A stretch of DNA of 64,000 nt from Ochotona curzoniae (Eukaryota > Chordata > Mammalia > Lagomorpha > Ochotonidae): the NCBI RefSeq assembly GCF_017591425.1, contig NW_024467121.1, forward strand, positions 21,464,707 to 21,528,706. Reading direction: 5' to 3'. Position 1 is the first letter of the stretch. Each line of letters starts with the position of its first letter. A model generated the notes under the pieces. That model saw nothing but the letters and a program-made list of their open reading frames with translations, did no database searches and had not been told where the DNA came from. A program made the position numbers and the translations under genes. Positions 33,311-45,080 of this stretch are shown piece by piece.

Positions 33311-33391
33311 CCTTCACAAATTATCAGCCTAGACTCCTATGTCGAGTCAGCTATATTTTCTCCCAACCTGTATTTCTCAGAAGCTGTTTAC

Positions 33392-33730
33392 TTTTTTTTT
33401 TCTCTGTAAGATTTTTATTAGAAAGGCAGATTTACAGAGAAGAGGGATTAGTCAGAGAGAAGGATCTTCTGCCTGCTGGTTCACTCCCCAAGTGGCTGCG
33501 ATGACTGGAGCTGGAGCCCATCAGAGGCCAGGAGCCAGGAGCTTGTAGGTCTCCCATGTGGATGCAGGGTTCCAAAACTTTAGGCAGGGTCCCAAGTCTT
33601 TGGGCCGTCCTGGACTGCTTTCCCAGGCCACAAGCAAGGAGCTGGAAGGGAAGTAGAGCAGTTGAGACATGAACCAGTGCTCTATGTGCAGGGTGAAGAT
33701 TTAGCTGCTGGGCCATCGTGTGGGGCCCAG
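33392..33730 (-). mobile_element. C-type SINE with local duplication
   Basis: Reverse-complement copy. The segment GCAGGGT(T/C)CCAA occurs twice (about 33565 and 33586) around CTTTAGGCAGGGTCCC, suggesting a small internal duplication. Head CGTGTGGGGCCC. Confidence 0.88.
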
Positions 33731-33999
33731 TTGTCCACTTTTTGATTCCTCTGTCCATCTGATTCAACTTTGAGATCTCTATCATTGAATGCAACTGTGA
33801 GACATGCCATACAGGCTTATTTGTGGACAGTGTGGCCTAGTCCACTGTCTTTGAATTCATGATAATATTCTAAAATCAAACTCTAAAGAAAAAACTTATA
33901 TTTTATATCCCAATAGTTTATATGTATATTGTGTGTTGTATAATTCATTGGCCTTAATTACATTCATAATGTGTTGTAACTATTTTAGACAGTATTCCA

Positions 34000-34510
34000 A
34001 TGCTAGTTCAAAAAGTTTTCCATTATCCTGAACAATAATTCTGTCAACATTAAGCGGTAACTCTGCATTTCCTCTTCTCTAGCCTCTAGTATCCTCTGGC
34101 TTATTTTCTCTCTTCAAGGGAGATTTGCCTGTTACAGGTATTTCATATAAGTGGAATCATACAGGATTTTTGAGCTGGCTTATTTTACTTAGTATAATGT
34201 TTTTAAAGTTTATCCTTCATGTAGCATGTATCATAACTTCATCTGTTGGTCTTTGGTCTTCAATAGCAGTATGAATTCTTGCTTGAAGCTCAGTTTGGTT
34301 TTATTATAAAAAAACCCAAATTCTATATTCTATATTGGCATTCTCTGTGTTGCTCTCCTTTCCTTTGATTTTGTATGACCTTAGTGTTGGCTTTTTTTTT
34401 TTTTTAAACTCTTCCCAGTGGATACTATTATAATTGTGAGCTTGTTGATTTATGCTGATGAGTAGTAATTTTTACAAGTTATCCTGACACATATGGTTCA
34501 TTTTTACGTG
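34000..34510 (-). mobile_element. Ancient L1 fragment
   Basis: TTTCATATAAGTGGAATCATACAGG (in parts), GGCTTATTTTACTTAGTATAATG and GCATGTATCATAACTTCATC are classic antisense L1M landmarks. No frame survives. Confidence 0.75.
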
Positions 34511-34829
34511 ATCTGCATAAAAATAATGCCGGTAAGTATTAATCAAGTAAAAAATGCAGATTTGAGTGCTAAGCCTGTAAAAAACCAAAAACTAGTTAAT
34601 GAGAACACACTAATCATTTTAGTGGCTCTGTAGGGAAGTATATTTTATTGGTTCTGTTACCTAAACCATTTTTTCTTATTGTATAAATTTATTAGTAACA
34701 TGATATGAAGTCAGAGGTGGGTTAGAGTAGTATTGGTATTTATTTGAAATTTTTAAGATTGTTCATTATTATTAGAAGGGTATTTTTACTAAATTAAAAT
34801 TGTTTTTTAAAACAAGTGTGTTGGGAGTT
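34511..34829. other. Unique intronic sequence
   Basis: AT-rich, nothing recognised. Confidence 0.45.
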
Positions 34830-35125
34830 GATATTGTAGTATAGCCAGTAAAGCTGCAGTTTGGTTCATGTCTTGACCATTCTACTTCTGATGCACTCCT
34901 GGCTTATGGTCTGGGAAAAGCAGTGGAAGATGGCCCAAGTGTTTGAACCCTTGCCACCCACATAAAACATGCAGATGAAGTTCTGGGATCGTAACTTCAG
35001 CCTAACCTGGAGCTGCTTGCTCTAGCCATCTGGCAGCTGTATTAGTTGATAGAGGATCTCTCCCTCTGTCCCTCCCTATTTTTTAAAATCTGACTTTCAG
35101 AAAAATAAAAAATATTTTTTTAAAA
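34830..35125 (+). mobile_element. Older C-type SINE
   Basis: Forward copy: GGGAGTTGATATTGTAGTAT head, GGTCTGGGAAAAGCAGTGG body and the tail TCAGAAAAATAAAAAATA. Heavily diverged. Confidence 0.78.
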
Positions 35126-35589
35126 AATTAAATTTATTTTTTGAAAGTTAACATTTTTTTTTTCTTAAAACCATTACATTGGATGTGAGACAGGAGGTAC
35201 AATGAGACATGAGAGTACTTCATAATGTCTAAGGAAAGATGGAAAGAAAAAAATTTTTTGTGAAGTTTTTTTTAAATCTGTAGCTTATTTATAATGTGCA
35301 TATTCCATGAACTTTTTGAAGACTATGTGCATAAAAACTTTCAGAGTCGTGACAGTGAGAGCTTGTTTTTATGACATCATGCATCATAAATATTTTGCCC
35401 AGAAATCTTCGGATAAGTCTTTACTATTATGCAATGAGGATAGTTCTCATTCTGTCTGGATCCTCCTCTGTGTCCCACATGGATGAATTGAGTTGTCTTG
35501 TTCTTGCTTCAGGTCTTTGATGAATTATGATATTCCTATTTTTCCTTATATATTTTCTTTAAATATTGTGTTTATAAATTCATCTACCG
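35126..35589. other. Unique intronic sequence
   Basis: AT-rich, no recognised feature. Confidence 0.45.
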
Positions 35590-35880
35590 CTACTCCTTGA
35601 GCTATATAATGGGGTTAAGTTCTGAAAAATATGTTGTAAGTTAGAAGTATCTAAGTTAAAAATGCATTTGCTAAAGTCTGTATAACCTACAGGACATCAA
35701 TCACACCTTAACCTAGGCTACCTTAAAGGTGGTCAGAACACATAGATTAACCCACAAATGGACAAAATCATCTACCATGAAGTCTGTTTTATAATAAAGT
35801 GCTGAACATCTCATGTAATTTATTGGATTTTTTAATAAGATAAACAGGATGTTGATACGGGTATTGTTTTCCACTGCCAT
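35590..35880. mobile_element. Tigger-group DNA transposon fossil
   Basis: ATAATGGGGTTAAGTTCTG, CACCTTAACCTAGGCTACC, GACAAAATCATCTACC and TTATAATAAAGTGCTGAACATCTCATG (in parts) match, from memory, a mammalian Tigger-type nonautonomous transposon. Terminal inverted repeats could not be delimited. Confidence 0.6.
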
Positions 35881-35989
35881 AATGTAAAAAAAAAAAAATC
35901 TAAAGTTGAACAAATATAATTTAGTGACTTTTATTCTAGAATCTTTTGCTTTCATCTGATTTCTATCATAGTTATCATTTCTGCCTTTT

Positions 35990-36245
35990 TTTAAAAAAAG
36001 ATTTTATTCACTTGGAAATCAAAGTGACTGAGAAAGAGGGAGAAAGAGAGAGAGAAAGAGAAAAAAAGAAAGAGATCCATTGGTTTGTTCTCCAGTTGGC
36101 CTCAATGAGGGTGGGGAAGGCTGGTCCAATCTAAAGCCATCTCCAGTAACTCCATCCTGAGCTCTCACAGGAGAATTCAGACATTCCAACTGGGGCACAG
36201 ACATGCTAACAAACATCTTAACCACTATGACAAACATCAGTTCCT
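35990..36245 (-). mobile_element. Older C-type SINE
   Basis: AAAAAAAGATTTTATTCAC, a GA-rich block (36030-36075), GATCCATTGGTTTGTTCTCC and head CCACTATGACAAACATCAG. Confidence 0.72.
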
Positions 36246-36249
36246 CTCG

Positions 36250-36735
36250 AAATTTTTTTCTTTGAAATTTATTTATCTGGGAAGAGGGGGAAAGAATAGG
36301 AGAAGCCAACCCAGCCTCTCAACTGCTTCAGTACCCAGGGATGGGGAACAGCCACCCTATATCATCCCTTTGTCCCTGATATGGAGTATGTTTTGAGAAT
36401 ACTGCTCATGTGGTTTTGATACTTCTGATGTGCAGTCAATTTCACAGATCCAAAGATGAGGGATTCCTTCTAAGGTCCATTGGCTGACATAATCCACCCT
36501 GTAGTTTCCATTCGCCAAGAAATTTGCTGTCAAGCTTCTTTGGGGTAGTTGACCAAGTTGTTCTGCCCTTCTTCCTCTACTATGGTATCAGATGTCCTTT
36601 GCAGGCTCCAATGGACTGCCTATTCCTGCATGTGCATCTGAGTGTGTTGTTCACTGCACCATCTTCAGTAACTGAGAAGGCCCCATTCAGACACATACAC
36701 TCCACTGTCTTATCACAGGTTCTGCTACTCTGGAT
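36250..36735 (-). mobile_element. GC-rich retroposon family, copy 4 (3' region only)
   Basis: Co-linear with 53600-53796 and 18560-18800: CTTCAGTACCCAGGGATGG, GTCCCTGATATGGAGTATG, GTGGTTTTGATACTTC and GGTCCATTGGCTGACATAATCC. The unit array is absent. The right end runs into a SINE-like tail (36740-36800). Confidence 0.78.
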
Positions 36736-36739
36736 GGAA

Positions 36740-36800
36740 AACCGTCTCTCCTTCCTGTAAATCTTTCAAAAATAAATAAGTGAATAAATAAAGCAGTTCT
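36740..36800 (+). mobile_element. C-type SINE tail remnant
   Basis: CCGTCTCTCCTTCCTGTAAATC followed by TCAAAAATAAATAAGTGAAT corresponds to the last 60 bp of a forward SINE, joined directly to the retroposon. Confidence 0.6.
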
Positions 36801-36837
36801 AATATCATGTTTTGCTTTTTCTCCTTTTTGGCAAAGC

Positions 36838-37080
36838 TAATAATAGCTAATAGCTAGCAGTTATATACTTCTTGCTGTGTGCTATGCATGTGATACTAAA
36901 AGGTTTACAAGCACTGTAGTTAATTTTTAAACCAACCTGTGAGGTAGATGCTATTAATATTGTCATTTTCACAAGCAGGAAAAAGAGACAGCTTGAATAA
37001 TTAATTCAAAGTGTCACAGTTTAGAGATTCCAATTTAAGCTGTGTAACTTGAGAGCCCATTCCTCTAATCCTTGTACAAT
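36838..37080 (-). mobile_element. MIR, minus strand
   Basis: ATACTTCTTGCTGTGTGCTATG, CCAACCTGTGAGGTAGATGC, GTCATTTTCACAAGCAGG and GAGAGCCCATTCCTCTAATCC (each part fits antisense MIR). Confidence 0.8.
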
Positions 37081-37085
37081 GCTAA

Positions 37086-39023
37086 ACAGTGAAATGGGCA
37101 AATAAAGACACACTTGAGAAAAGCCTTTACCTCAGGCCTGTGAACAATTTCTGATTAATTGGCTGCATGCCTAGCCCTTGACCTTTTCTGATCAGCTTTG
37201 GAATTTTTGTTTTTGGGACTCAGGTGGAGGTTTTGTTTTTGTTTTGTAGGTAGATCCCTAATCTAGGTCTGGACTGTTCAGAAGTAATTTCTACAATGAA
37301 AGAAATGCTTTCTTTGCTTTGTCCAGTGCTTTAATCAACCACCAGCCACTGAACACATGAGGCATGATTAGTAGGACTGAGGAAACTAGTTTCAAATTTA
37401 ATTGAATCATGGTTAGTTTAAATATAAATGGTCAAATGTGTTGCAGAGCCAAGATCTAGGTCAGGTAAAGAGCAAGTAGACCCAGCCCTGCAGAAGCTTC
37501 CTAAATGCTGCAGTTTCACTGTCCTTTTTGTCTCTGGATTTGCAAAACTCCCACTCTGCACTTGAACAGGAGTCAGGTTCTGCCAGAAGATGTAACATTA
37601 ATACATATGGGTCACTGATTTCTGCCTTTTTGGACATAGAGGCCTTTTGGCTGTGCGTTTGGAAAGAGGCATCCTTTGGCTGGCTGGTAGATACCCCCCT
37701 GAAGTTCTGCGGTGTGTGCACGGGTCATCAGCCTCCGCATCGCTGGAGCTGTTGAATGGGCTCAAGCAACATTCAATTATTGCAGCATATGTTTCAGTTT
37801 TCAGGCTGGAGGAAATTGATTCCCTTTGGTCTGAAGTCAGCACAGATGGGATCTTGAGCTGAGAGCACAACGGCAAGAACAAAATTGCTAACCCTTTGCA
37901 GCTGCTGTGATGGCAGTGACCTCAACAGATGTGGATGCAGCAGTGCTTGTAAAGCCTTTAAAACAAAAGGCAACATATATCCATTTATAGGCATCATCAT
38001 GATTTGATTCCAAGATAGGCAAATAAAAGGTAGCATGTTTTCTGACTTTATTTAATTAAAAGGTTAATATGAAGAGAACAGTAATAGGTTGGTTGTGCTT
38101 TGTGTGTCCATGTATACAGCAGTGCACATTCCAATTTAGGTGTTTGTCAAAACATGAGTAAATTTTTGTGAGAATCTTGACTTTGAATCAGAGTATTTGA
38201 GGTATCTTTATGCTTAGTTTAATCAAAAAATGTGTATAGATGCATATTTCCCTTTGAATGCTTCAGCTTGCTGAATGTTGTCTTATGGAATTCTTTAAAA
38301 CTCAGGATGCATTTGTATTATTGCTTGCTGTTTTAGCTCATTTCACTACTGAATGATACTCTACTGTGCAAAATAGATTACACACTATTTGTTTTCTGTC
38401 TGTGAGGTTTTGGGTTGATTCCTAATTAAATGTTCTTACCATTGATTTTACCTTCTTTTATTGTAGCAGTGGTAGGGGATGTATTACCTGTATCTCATAG
38501 AAGGAGGGACAAGGATGACAGGAATATATAATATTTTAAATAGAGAGAAGACACAGCAGTTGACATTTTCTGGGTATCTGGAACCATCACTTATGTGGTT
38601 TCATTTAGTTCTTATTGAGTTAAAGTGATTATAATTATAAAAATAAACTAGCTTTAAAAAGCATAAACTAGCTTTATCTATTGCTAGTTTATTGGATATA
38701 GAAGGGGTGAAGATTAAGAAAAAAGTAGTGAAGATGATGAGTACTGTGTAAAGAGCTTATTTTAGGCTAAACTAGCATTTGCATTTCTAGGATTTAAAAA
38801 AATTACTGGGGTGGTTTTGGGGTGATGTTTTAAAGCTTTATGTGTATGTTGCATACTGTGTTTTCTAAAGGTTAGCATTATTGTTTTATATTTGAATGAT
38901 ACTCTTTAGTTAGCTAGAAATTTTCTTTCGGCCTTCAAAGAAAGTTTTGTCTTAAAAATGATCAATGAGTTTTTTGGGTTTTTTTTGTTTTTTTTTTTTA
39001 AGGAAGGATGAATCTTAAGATAC
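37086..39023. other. Long repeat-free intronic block
   Basis: About 1.9 kb with no SINE or L1. It includes a higher-complexity CpG-containing core at 37440-38040. A weak MIR-like patch lies around 38530-38640. No splice-bounded ORF is convincing. Confidence 0.6.
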
Positions 39024-39350
39024 TTGGGCTGGGTGTAATGGCTTAATGGCTAAATGTTCACTTTGCAAGTGCAGGAATTCCATGTGGGTGTTGATTTGTG
39101 TCCTGGCTGCTCCACTTCCCATTCAGCTGTCTGCTTATGGCCTAAGAAAGCAGTAGAGGATGGCCCAGGGACTTGGAACCCTGCGCCTGTGCCAGAGACC
39201 ATGAGGAAGCTCTTGGCTCCTGGCTTTGGATCTGCTTAGCTCCAGCTATTGCAGCCATTTGTGGTGTGAACTAGTGAATAAAAGTTCTTTATCTCCTTCT
39301 CTCTGTAAATCTGCCTTTCAAGTAAAAACAAATAAATCCTAAAAAAACCA
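39024..39350 (+). mobile_element. C-type SINE
   Basis: Forward copy: GGGCTGGGTGTAATGGCTTAATGG (in parts), CCATGTGGGTGTTGATTTGTG and tail CAAATAAATCCTAAAAAAAC. Confidence 0.88.
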
Positions 39351-39384
39351 CTCTGATGATATTTGATTGTTTCAAGTGTCTTTT

Positions 39385-39640
39385 TCCCTAAAGATGCATT
39401 TATTTACTTATTAGAGTTAACAGAAAGAGAGGGACTCAGGCACACACACTCGTTCTCTTACTCGTGAGGTAAACATGTGGACTTCATTTGCCAGTTCATT
39501 TCCCACATGGCCGCAACAGTTAAACCTAAGCCAGGAGCCTGGAGCAGTATTGGTTCTTCCACATGGGAAGTAGGAGCCTAAATACTTGGGCCGTCTTTAA
39601 CTGCTTTCTCAATTTCTCAGCTTCAGGAGTCTGAACTGAC
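39385..39640 (-). mobile_element. Older C-type SINE
   Basis: TGCATTTATTTACTTATTAG, a CA-rich patch, then CCAGTTCATTTCCCACATGG and GGCCGTCTTTAACTGC. The head half is missing. Confidence 0.72.
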
Positions 39641-39784
39641 TATGTTTATTTTGGATATGGCTAGGTAATTGTTCTTTATCATAAATTGGGAATTATGAGA
39701 TAACATGATTCAACCATGGTATTGTTTCTTAATGTTTTATGAGAGGTTAGGGTAATTTAAAAAAATGTCTGGAAAATTATTTGT

Positions 39785-40065
39785 TTATGATTTATTTTAT
39801 TTATTTGAAAGACCAGTGACAGAGAAATCTTCCAATACTGATTCCTTCCCCAAATGGATGGATTAGGCCAGGATGAAGCCAGGAGCCTGTATCTCCATCT
39901 GAATCTTTCATGTGGATGACAGGAGCCCAGTGGACTAGGGCCATATTCTAATCTCCCCACCCCAGGAAACTTAGCAAGAAGCTGGATCAGAAATAGAAGA
40001 GCCAGGACTTGAAATAGTGCTCCGATATGGGATGCTGCATTACAAGCTGCTGCTTTTAAAAAATG
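39785..40065 (-). mobile_element. Older C-type SINE
   Basis: TTTTATTTATTTGAAAGACC, AATCTTCCAATACTGATTCC, GAAGCTGGATCAGAAATAG and head ATATGGGATGCTGCATTACAAG. Confidence 0.78.
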
Positions 40066-40134
40066 TTTAAATACGAATGACAACTAGTAAAGCTGCAAGT
40101 ATTGTTTGTAAAAAGCTGTTAATACATTATTTCA

Positions 40135-40320
40135 GGGGTAGACATTTAGCCTAAAGGTTAAGATACTGATGAAGATGCTTTTGCTCTATACCTAAGGACC
40201 TGGATTGGATTCTGTGCTCTGGCTCCTGACTTCAGCTTCCTGCTAATGTAGTCCCTGGGAGGCAGCAATGATGCTTCAAGTAATTGGATTCTTGCTACCC
40301 ATGTTAAAGGTGTAGATGGA
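40135..40320 (+). mobile_element. Old tRNA-derived SINE, truncated
   Basis: GGTAGACATTTAGCCTAAAGG head, GGACCTGGATTGGATTCTG and CTCCTGACTTCAGCTTCCTGC. It has the same older layout as 6083-6260. Confidence 0.68.
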
Positions 40321-40335
40321 GTAAGAATATTTGAC

Positions 40336-40985
40336 TAGGAATCAACCCAAAAGTTCACAGACAGATGGATCTTGGTCACTCAATAGAAATAAACAAAGTT
40401 ATATCAACTTTAAAAACTGCTTCATAGTGAACGATCAAGAGACAAAAGAGTGGAAAAATACTTGCAAATATACTTATTGCAAAATATTAATATCTATAAT
40501 ATTTAGGGAAATCAATGTGGGAACTCAAATAATGTAATAGCAAGAAAATAATTTAATGGAAAAATAGGCATTAATTCTAAATAGACATTTCTGGAAAGAG
40601 GACATACAGATGGCCTGACAGGCACATGAACACATACTCAGCAGCACTCATTATCAGAGAAATTAAAAATATACCACAAAGAGTTATTACTTCATTTCAA
40701 CTTTTTGGCTATAATAAAAACGAAAGCAGGATAACAAGTGCTGGTGAGAATGTGGAGAAAAAGGAACTCTTACAACACTGCTGGTGAGAATGCAAATTAA
40801 TATAGCTTCTATTGAAAATGTCATGGAATTTCCTCAGAAAGTTACTGCACTGTATCTGGCGAGTCCACTGCCGGGTGTGTGTCAAAAGGCAATGAAATGA
40901 ATCTGTCATACTTATCACAGTACTATTCATCATAGCCAAGAAATGGAAACAAATTGTGTTCATCCTATATTCATTTCAGAGTATG
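40336..40985 (+). mobile_element. Ancient L1, ORF2 C-terminal region
   Basis: Sense-orientation L1 landmarks in order: TAATAGCAAGAAAATAATTT, AGACATTTCTGGAAAGAGGACATACAGATGG (in parts), AGCACTCATTATCAGAGAAATT, GAATGTGGAGAAAAAGGAACTC and CATCATAGCCAAGAAATGG. Stops and frameshifts remove any coding function. Confidence 0.88.
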
Positions 40986-41639
40986 ACAGGTACCATCTCA
41001 AGTAGTTAAGGTTAGAGTTGAAAGAAAACAGGAACCAAAAGCATTTCCCATAGGACTGCATGTGATGTTAGTGTTAACATTGCTGTTCTGGTGACTTTGA
41101 AATATCACACATTTCTGGCTTGCACCTTTGCGAAATGCATGGATCTGTGTATTAATATATCTGGAGCCTGGCTTATCTCCAACAGTTGTGTTTAAAGACC
41201 AGTGCTATTTGGTTCTGATTGGTTGTTTGGGAGCAGTGATAGGAGTGCAGTTTTCTGCTTTGAACTGCAGGCAGTTGGAATCCCTTTCCTCTTATTAAGA
41301 CGGATTGTCCCAGGTGGTTCCACCCAACAAGTGATGAAATTGCCTTTCCTCTGTAATAAAGCATAACTAAATTGTGAGTTGATTGCTGCTGTGTTTACTT
41401 TTCAGTCTCTTTATAGCAGTAGATCTCAAGCTTGGGAACTTTGCTATTGGTTTCTTGTTTTGGAATATTCTGATCTCTACCAAGACATTCCAAAAAGTTA
41501 CCAGAAAATGTGCATTATAAAAAAACACTTAAGAATGGAATTTGGAGTTTTTTTTTTTTCCAAAACAAATTTGTCATTTGATTAACATTAAATACTTGTA
41601 TATACATGGAGGCACAATGCAATATTTTAACTCAAATAT
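40986..41639. other. Unique intronic sequence
   Basis: No recognised feature. A moderately GC-balanced stretch at 41170-41370 carries a 63-codon minus ORF without known similarity. Confidence 0.5.
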
Positions 41640-42071
41640 ACAGTGTAAACCAAACAAGTGAGGTTATTTTCTTACCTCTTACTTTTAGTTGGAGCCTACC
41701 AGCTCCCCCTTTCTGTTCTTTATACAGTATATAATATATTATTGTGAACTGTAGTTGTTCCATTGTACTGTGGAACACCAGAATGTGTTAACTTCTTATC
41801 TGACTGTGCTTTGGAATCTGTTATCCAACCTCTCCCTTTGTCTTCCCTCTCTCCTCCCATTTAAACCCCTTGTAAGCTCCAAGTTTACATCAGCTTTGTT
41901 ATTTCAACTTCCACATGTGAGAGAGAACTTACGATATTTATCTTTGTGTGTCTTATTTATTTCATTTAATATTATGATCTCCAATTTCATTAATTTCACT
42001 GTAAATGTCTAAGATTATTTGTGTATATGACTGGATATTATTCCATTGTATGTTTGTGTTATGTTTTTAAA

Positions 42072-42345
42072 AAAAGCGCTTCTGTCCGTTGATTTACTCC
42101 ATAAATCCCTGTGGTGGCTTGGGCTGGGCCAAGGCTGGGAACTCAATCTAGGTCTCCCATATGCATGGCAGTGACCCAATTACTGGAATCATCATGCTAC
42201 ATCCTAGGGTCTGCATTAGCAGGCAGCTGTAATCAGGAATCAGGAATCAGGAATAGTATCAAGCTCAGATATACTAGTATGGGGTATTAATGTGTCCACT
42301 CGAGTTGTAATTACCAAATGTCTTCTGACCAGGCCCTACACCCAG
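42072..42345 (-). mobile_element. Older C-type SINE nested in L1
   Basis: CTTCTGTCCGTTGATTTACTCC (in parts), GGGCTGGGCCAAGGCTGGG and head GACCAGGCCC. It includes three tandem copies of the 7-mer AATCAGG near 42233-42253. Confidence 0.78.
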
Positions 42346-42481
42346 CCCCCATCATTCAAATATTTTTTCCTTATCTGTTAATTCAGTGATGGACACCAGG
42401 GTTTATTCCATGTCTTGGCTATTGTACTTAGTACTGTGTTTAACATAGGTATGCAGGTATTTCTCTTATATATTTTCAATG

Positions 42482-42527
42482 CATATATATATATATATGT
42501 ATATATATATGTATATATATATATGTT
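42482..42527 (+). repeat. (TA)n microsatellite
   Basis: TA repeats interrupted twice by TG, within the L1-derived part. Confidence 0.95.
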
Positions 42528-42599
42528 TGGATATATACCTAAAAGTGGCATAGGTAGGTCATATAGTAGAGCTATATTTTAAGTTTCTTGTTTTACTTA

Positions 42600-43060
42600 A
42601 AAAAATTTTTTTTTGAGGGAAGGAAGGAGGGAAAGAGGAAGGAAAGAGAGTGAGAGCAAAAGAGATAAGAAGGAAGAGATCCCGTGTATCAACTTACTCC
42701 CCAAATGCCAAATGCCTGCGGTGGCTGGGGCGGCCCAGAGTCCTGGCCAGATCCAGGGGCTGAGAAGATATCCTCATCATTTCTGAAAGGGTTGGCAGGG
42801 ACCTCAGCCATCCACTTTTTCACTCCCCAAATGGCCTTAAGGCTGGAGCTGGGGCAGGACGAAGCCAGGAGCCAGGAACTTCTTTCTGGTCTCCCATGTA
42901 GTACAGGGGCCCAAGCACTTGAGCCATTTTCCACTGCTTTCCCAGGCCACAAGCAGGGAGCTGGACTGGAAGTGAAGCCACTGGAACTGACACCCATATG
43001 GAATGCTGGTTTCACAAGCAATGGCTCTACCTGTCACCCACAGTGCTGGCCTTTTCTGGC
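42600..43060 (-). mobile_element. Composite of two C-type SINE pieces
   Basis: An older tail-side piece (GA-rich block, CCCGTGTATCAACTTACTCCCC in parts) joins a more complete copy starting near CACTTTTTCACTCCCCAAATGG (42810). The head CCACAGTGCTGGCC is shared. The 126-codon plus ORF is fortuitous. Confidence 0.8.
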
Positions 43061-43215
43061 CTAAGTTTTGAATGGTAGAACCATTATAACAATCTTCCAA
43101 AAAGCAACGTTATAACAGCTTTTATTTTATGTAGCATCTTTAAATTTTGCTGCCTGAAGTTTCAAGGATTTTAGGTTTGCAAACCAAAGAGGATTCATAT
43201 AAAAATAGTTGTCTC

Positions 43216-43520
43216 GGGCCGGTGTGATGGCGCAGTGGTTAAGGTCCTCGCCTCGCACAACCGGGATCCCATATGGGCGCAGGTTCTAATCCAGCAGCCC
43301 CGCTTCCCTTCCAGCTCCCTGCCTGTGGCCCGGGAAGGCAGTCGAGGACGGCCCAAAGCTTTGGGACCCTGCACCCGCATGGGAGACCTGGAAGAGGCTC
43401 CTGGCTTCGGATCGGCATAGCATCGGCCCGTTGCGCTCACTTGGGGAGTGAATCATCGGACGGAAGATCTTCCTCTCTGTATATCCGCCTTTCCAATAAA
43501 AATAAAATAAATGTTTAAAA
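43216..43520 (+). mobile_element. Young C-type SINE with 15-bp TSD
   Basis: Forward copy with head GGGCCGGTGTGATGGCGCAG. AAAAATAGTTGTCTC flanks it at 43201-43215 and 43521-43535. The CTCTCTGTCTCTCCT segment is shortened. Confidence 0.96.
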
Positions 43521-43737
43521 AAAAATAGTTGTCTCTGAATCCATTTCAGATATGCATCAGTTTGTATTTATTGGTATTCTTTTGTGGTAAGAGAATATCT
43601 TCAAGTCTTCTATATGATAATATATGCAAAAGTGCTGATATTTGCTCCTTTTCGCCATTCTTTGTAGTAGTGCTTTTAATCATTTTACTGTCATTCTAGG
43701 GTTATTTTGTCATTCTGTATTTGTTGCTACAGTAGTT

Positions 43738-44025
43738 TTGCTGAAGCCCTGGTGCAGCAAATTAAACCACTGTGTAGAATGCATCCCGTTACTCCATTAT
43801 TGGAATGCTGTTTTGAGTTCTAGAACCTCTACTTCCAATACAACTTCCTGCTAATGTGTCTGTATCATAATAGATGACAGTTCAATGGCTTGGGACTTCT
43901 GCCACCCATGCGAGAGACCAGGAAGAAGTTCTTGGCTCTTGGCTTCAGCTTGGTTGTTGGAGGCATTTGTGGAGAAAATCAGTGACTAGTAGATCTATTT
44001 CTGTTGCTGTGCCTTTCAAGTAGAT
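43738..44025 (+). mobile_element. Older C-type SINE
   Basis: GAAGCCCTGGTGCAGCAAAT head, GAGAGACCAGGAAGAAGTTC and tail CAAGTAGATGAAAAATAG. Confidence 0.78.
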
Positions 44026-44649
44026 GAAAAATAGATATTTTAAAATAGAAAATTATATTTTGTACATAAGCATATATCCTAGGCTCACTGATTCTTCTAA
44101 ATGTTTTAACCTGAACATAAAAGTGAGAAATCTTATTACGCCTTTATTTCCAGAGCCTTTCCTGGAAATTTCTAGATGTTTTTCAAGTAGTTTTCATTGC
44201 TCATGGATAAACTTGCTCAGTCCTCTAGTGGAGGTGGGAGCTGGGAGATGGGAAAGCTTTTCAAGGAGTATGAAAGGGAGGACAAACTGACTTTCATTTT
44301 CAGAGGAGGAGAGCCTGAGGCAGGGGGAGGACAGAATCTGTGCCTGTGGGATTTAGCTATTGTGTGCAAATTCTGTTGCTTTCTCTTTCAAAAGATAGCA
44401 CAGGGCTGGCTGCATTTCCCCTAACAAGAAAAAGAGTTGTGTTTATTGCAAAAACTTTTTCTGAGGCATTAGATTAGACTACTCGGGTATCAGAGGTCAT
44501 CTACCTAATTAGCTTAATCTCTTGGTTATATTTTTATGTATAATAAATCCATTGAAATAAAATTTACATGTCCTATAATGTATACTTTTAAAATATGGTT
44601 TTCAAATATATTTACAAAAGAAATAATCATCACAACTTTGAATTTTTAA
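44026..44649. other. Unique intronic sequence
   Basis: Nothing recognised. A purine-rich patch (44225-44335) gives two chance ORFs. Confidence 0.5.
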
Positions 44650-44775
44650 TCTTTAAAATATTTATTTGGAAGGGTGAGAAGGAGAGAATGCGTGAGGAAT
44701 GGACGAAGTAGGGAGAAAGAAGGGAAGGGAGGGAGCCAAGAGAGGAAGGAAAGGGAAAAGAATGAGGGAGGGACT
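44650..44775 (-). mobile_element. SINE tail fragment with GA-rich expansion
   Basis: TTTAAAATATTTATTTGGAAG followed by about 90 bp of purine-rich sequence, cut off by the next SINE. Confidence 0.65.
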
Positions 44776-44776
44776 T

Positions 44777-45080
44777 TTTTAAAAAGATTTGTTTGGAGAG
44801 ACAAAGAGGAAGATCTATCTGCTGATCCACTCCCCGAGTGTCTGCAATGGCCGAGATTAGTTGATTCAAAGCCATGAGCTAGGAGCTAGGGGCTTCCTCT
44901 GGGTTTCCCTTGCGGGTGCAGAGTTCCAAGGGTTTGGGTCATCCTCGACTATTTTACCAGGCCACAAGAAGTGAACTGGATGGGAAGTGGAGCAGCTGAG
45001 ATATTAGCTAGTGACCATATGGGATCCTGGTGTATGCAAGGCAAGGACTTTAGCTGTTAGGCTACTGTGCCAGGTCTGGG
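44777..45080 (-). mobile_element. C-type SINE
   Basis: AAAAAGATTTGTTTGGAGAG, GATCCACTCCCCGAGTGTC and head CTACTGTGCCAGGTCT. GGGAGGGA occurs on both sides as a possible target duplication. Confidence 0.88.

Larger units (their letters stand above)
41640..42600 (-). mobile_element. L1 3' region, split by a SINE
   Basis: Antisense L1 landmarks: TTATTGTGAACTGTAGTTG, CTTCCACATGTGAGAGAGAAC, TATTTCATTTAATATTATGATC and GGATATTATTCCATTGTATG. They resume after 42345 with TGGACACCAGGGTTTATTCC and CCTAAAAGTGGCATAGG. Confidence 0.82.

Noticed and set aside
40336..40985. Possible active L1 ORF2
   Set aside because: The landmarks are clear but stops and frameshifts are frequent and no long frame exists. 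It is an ancient fragment.
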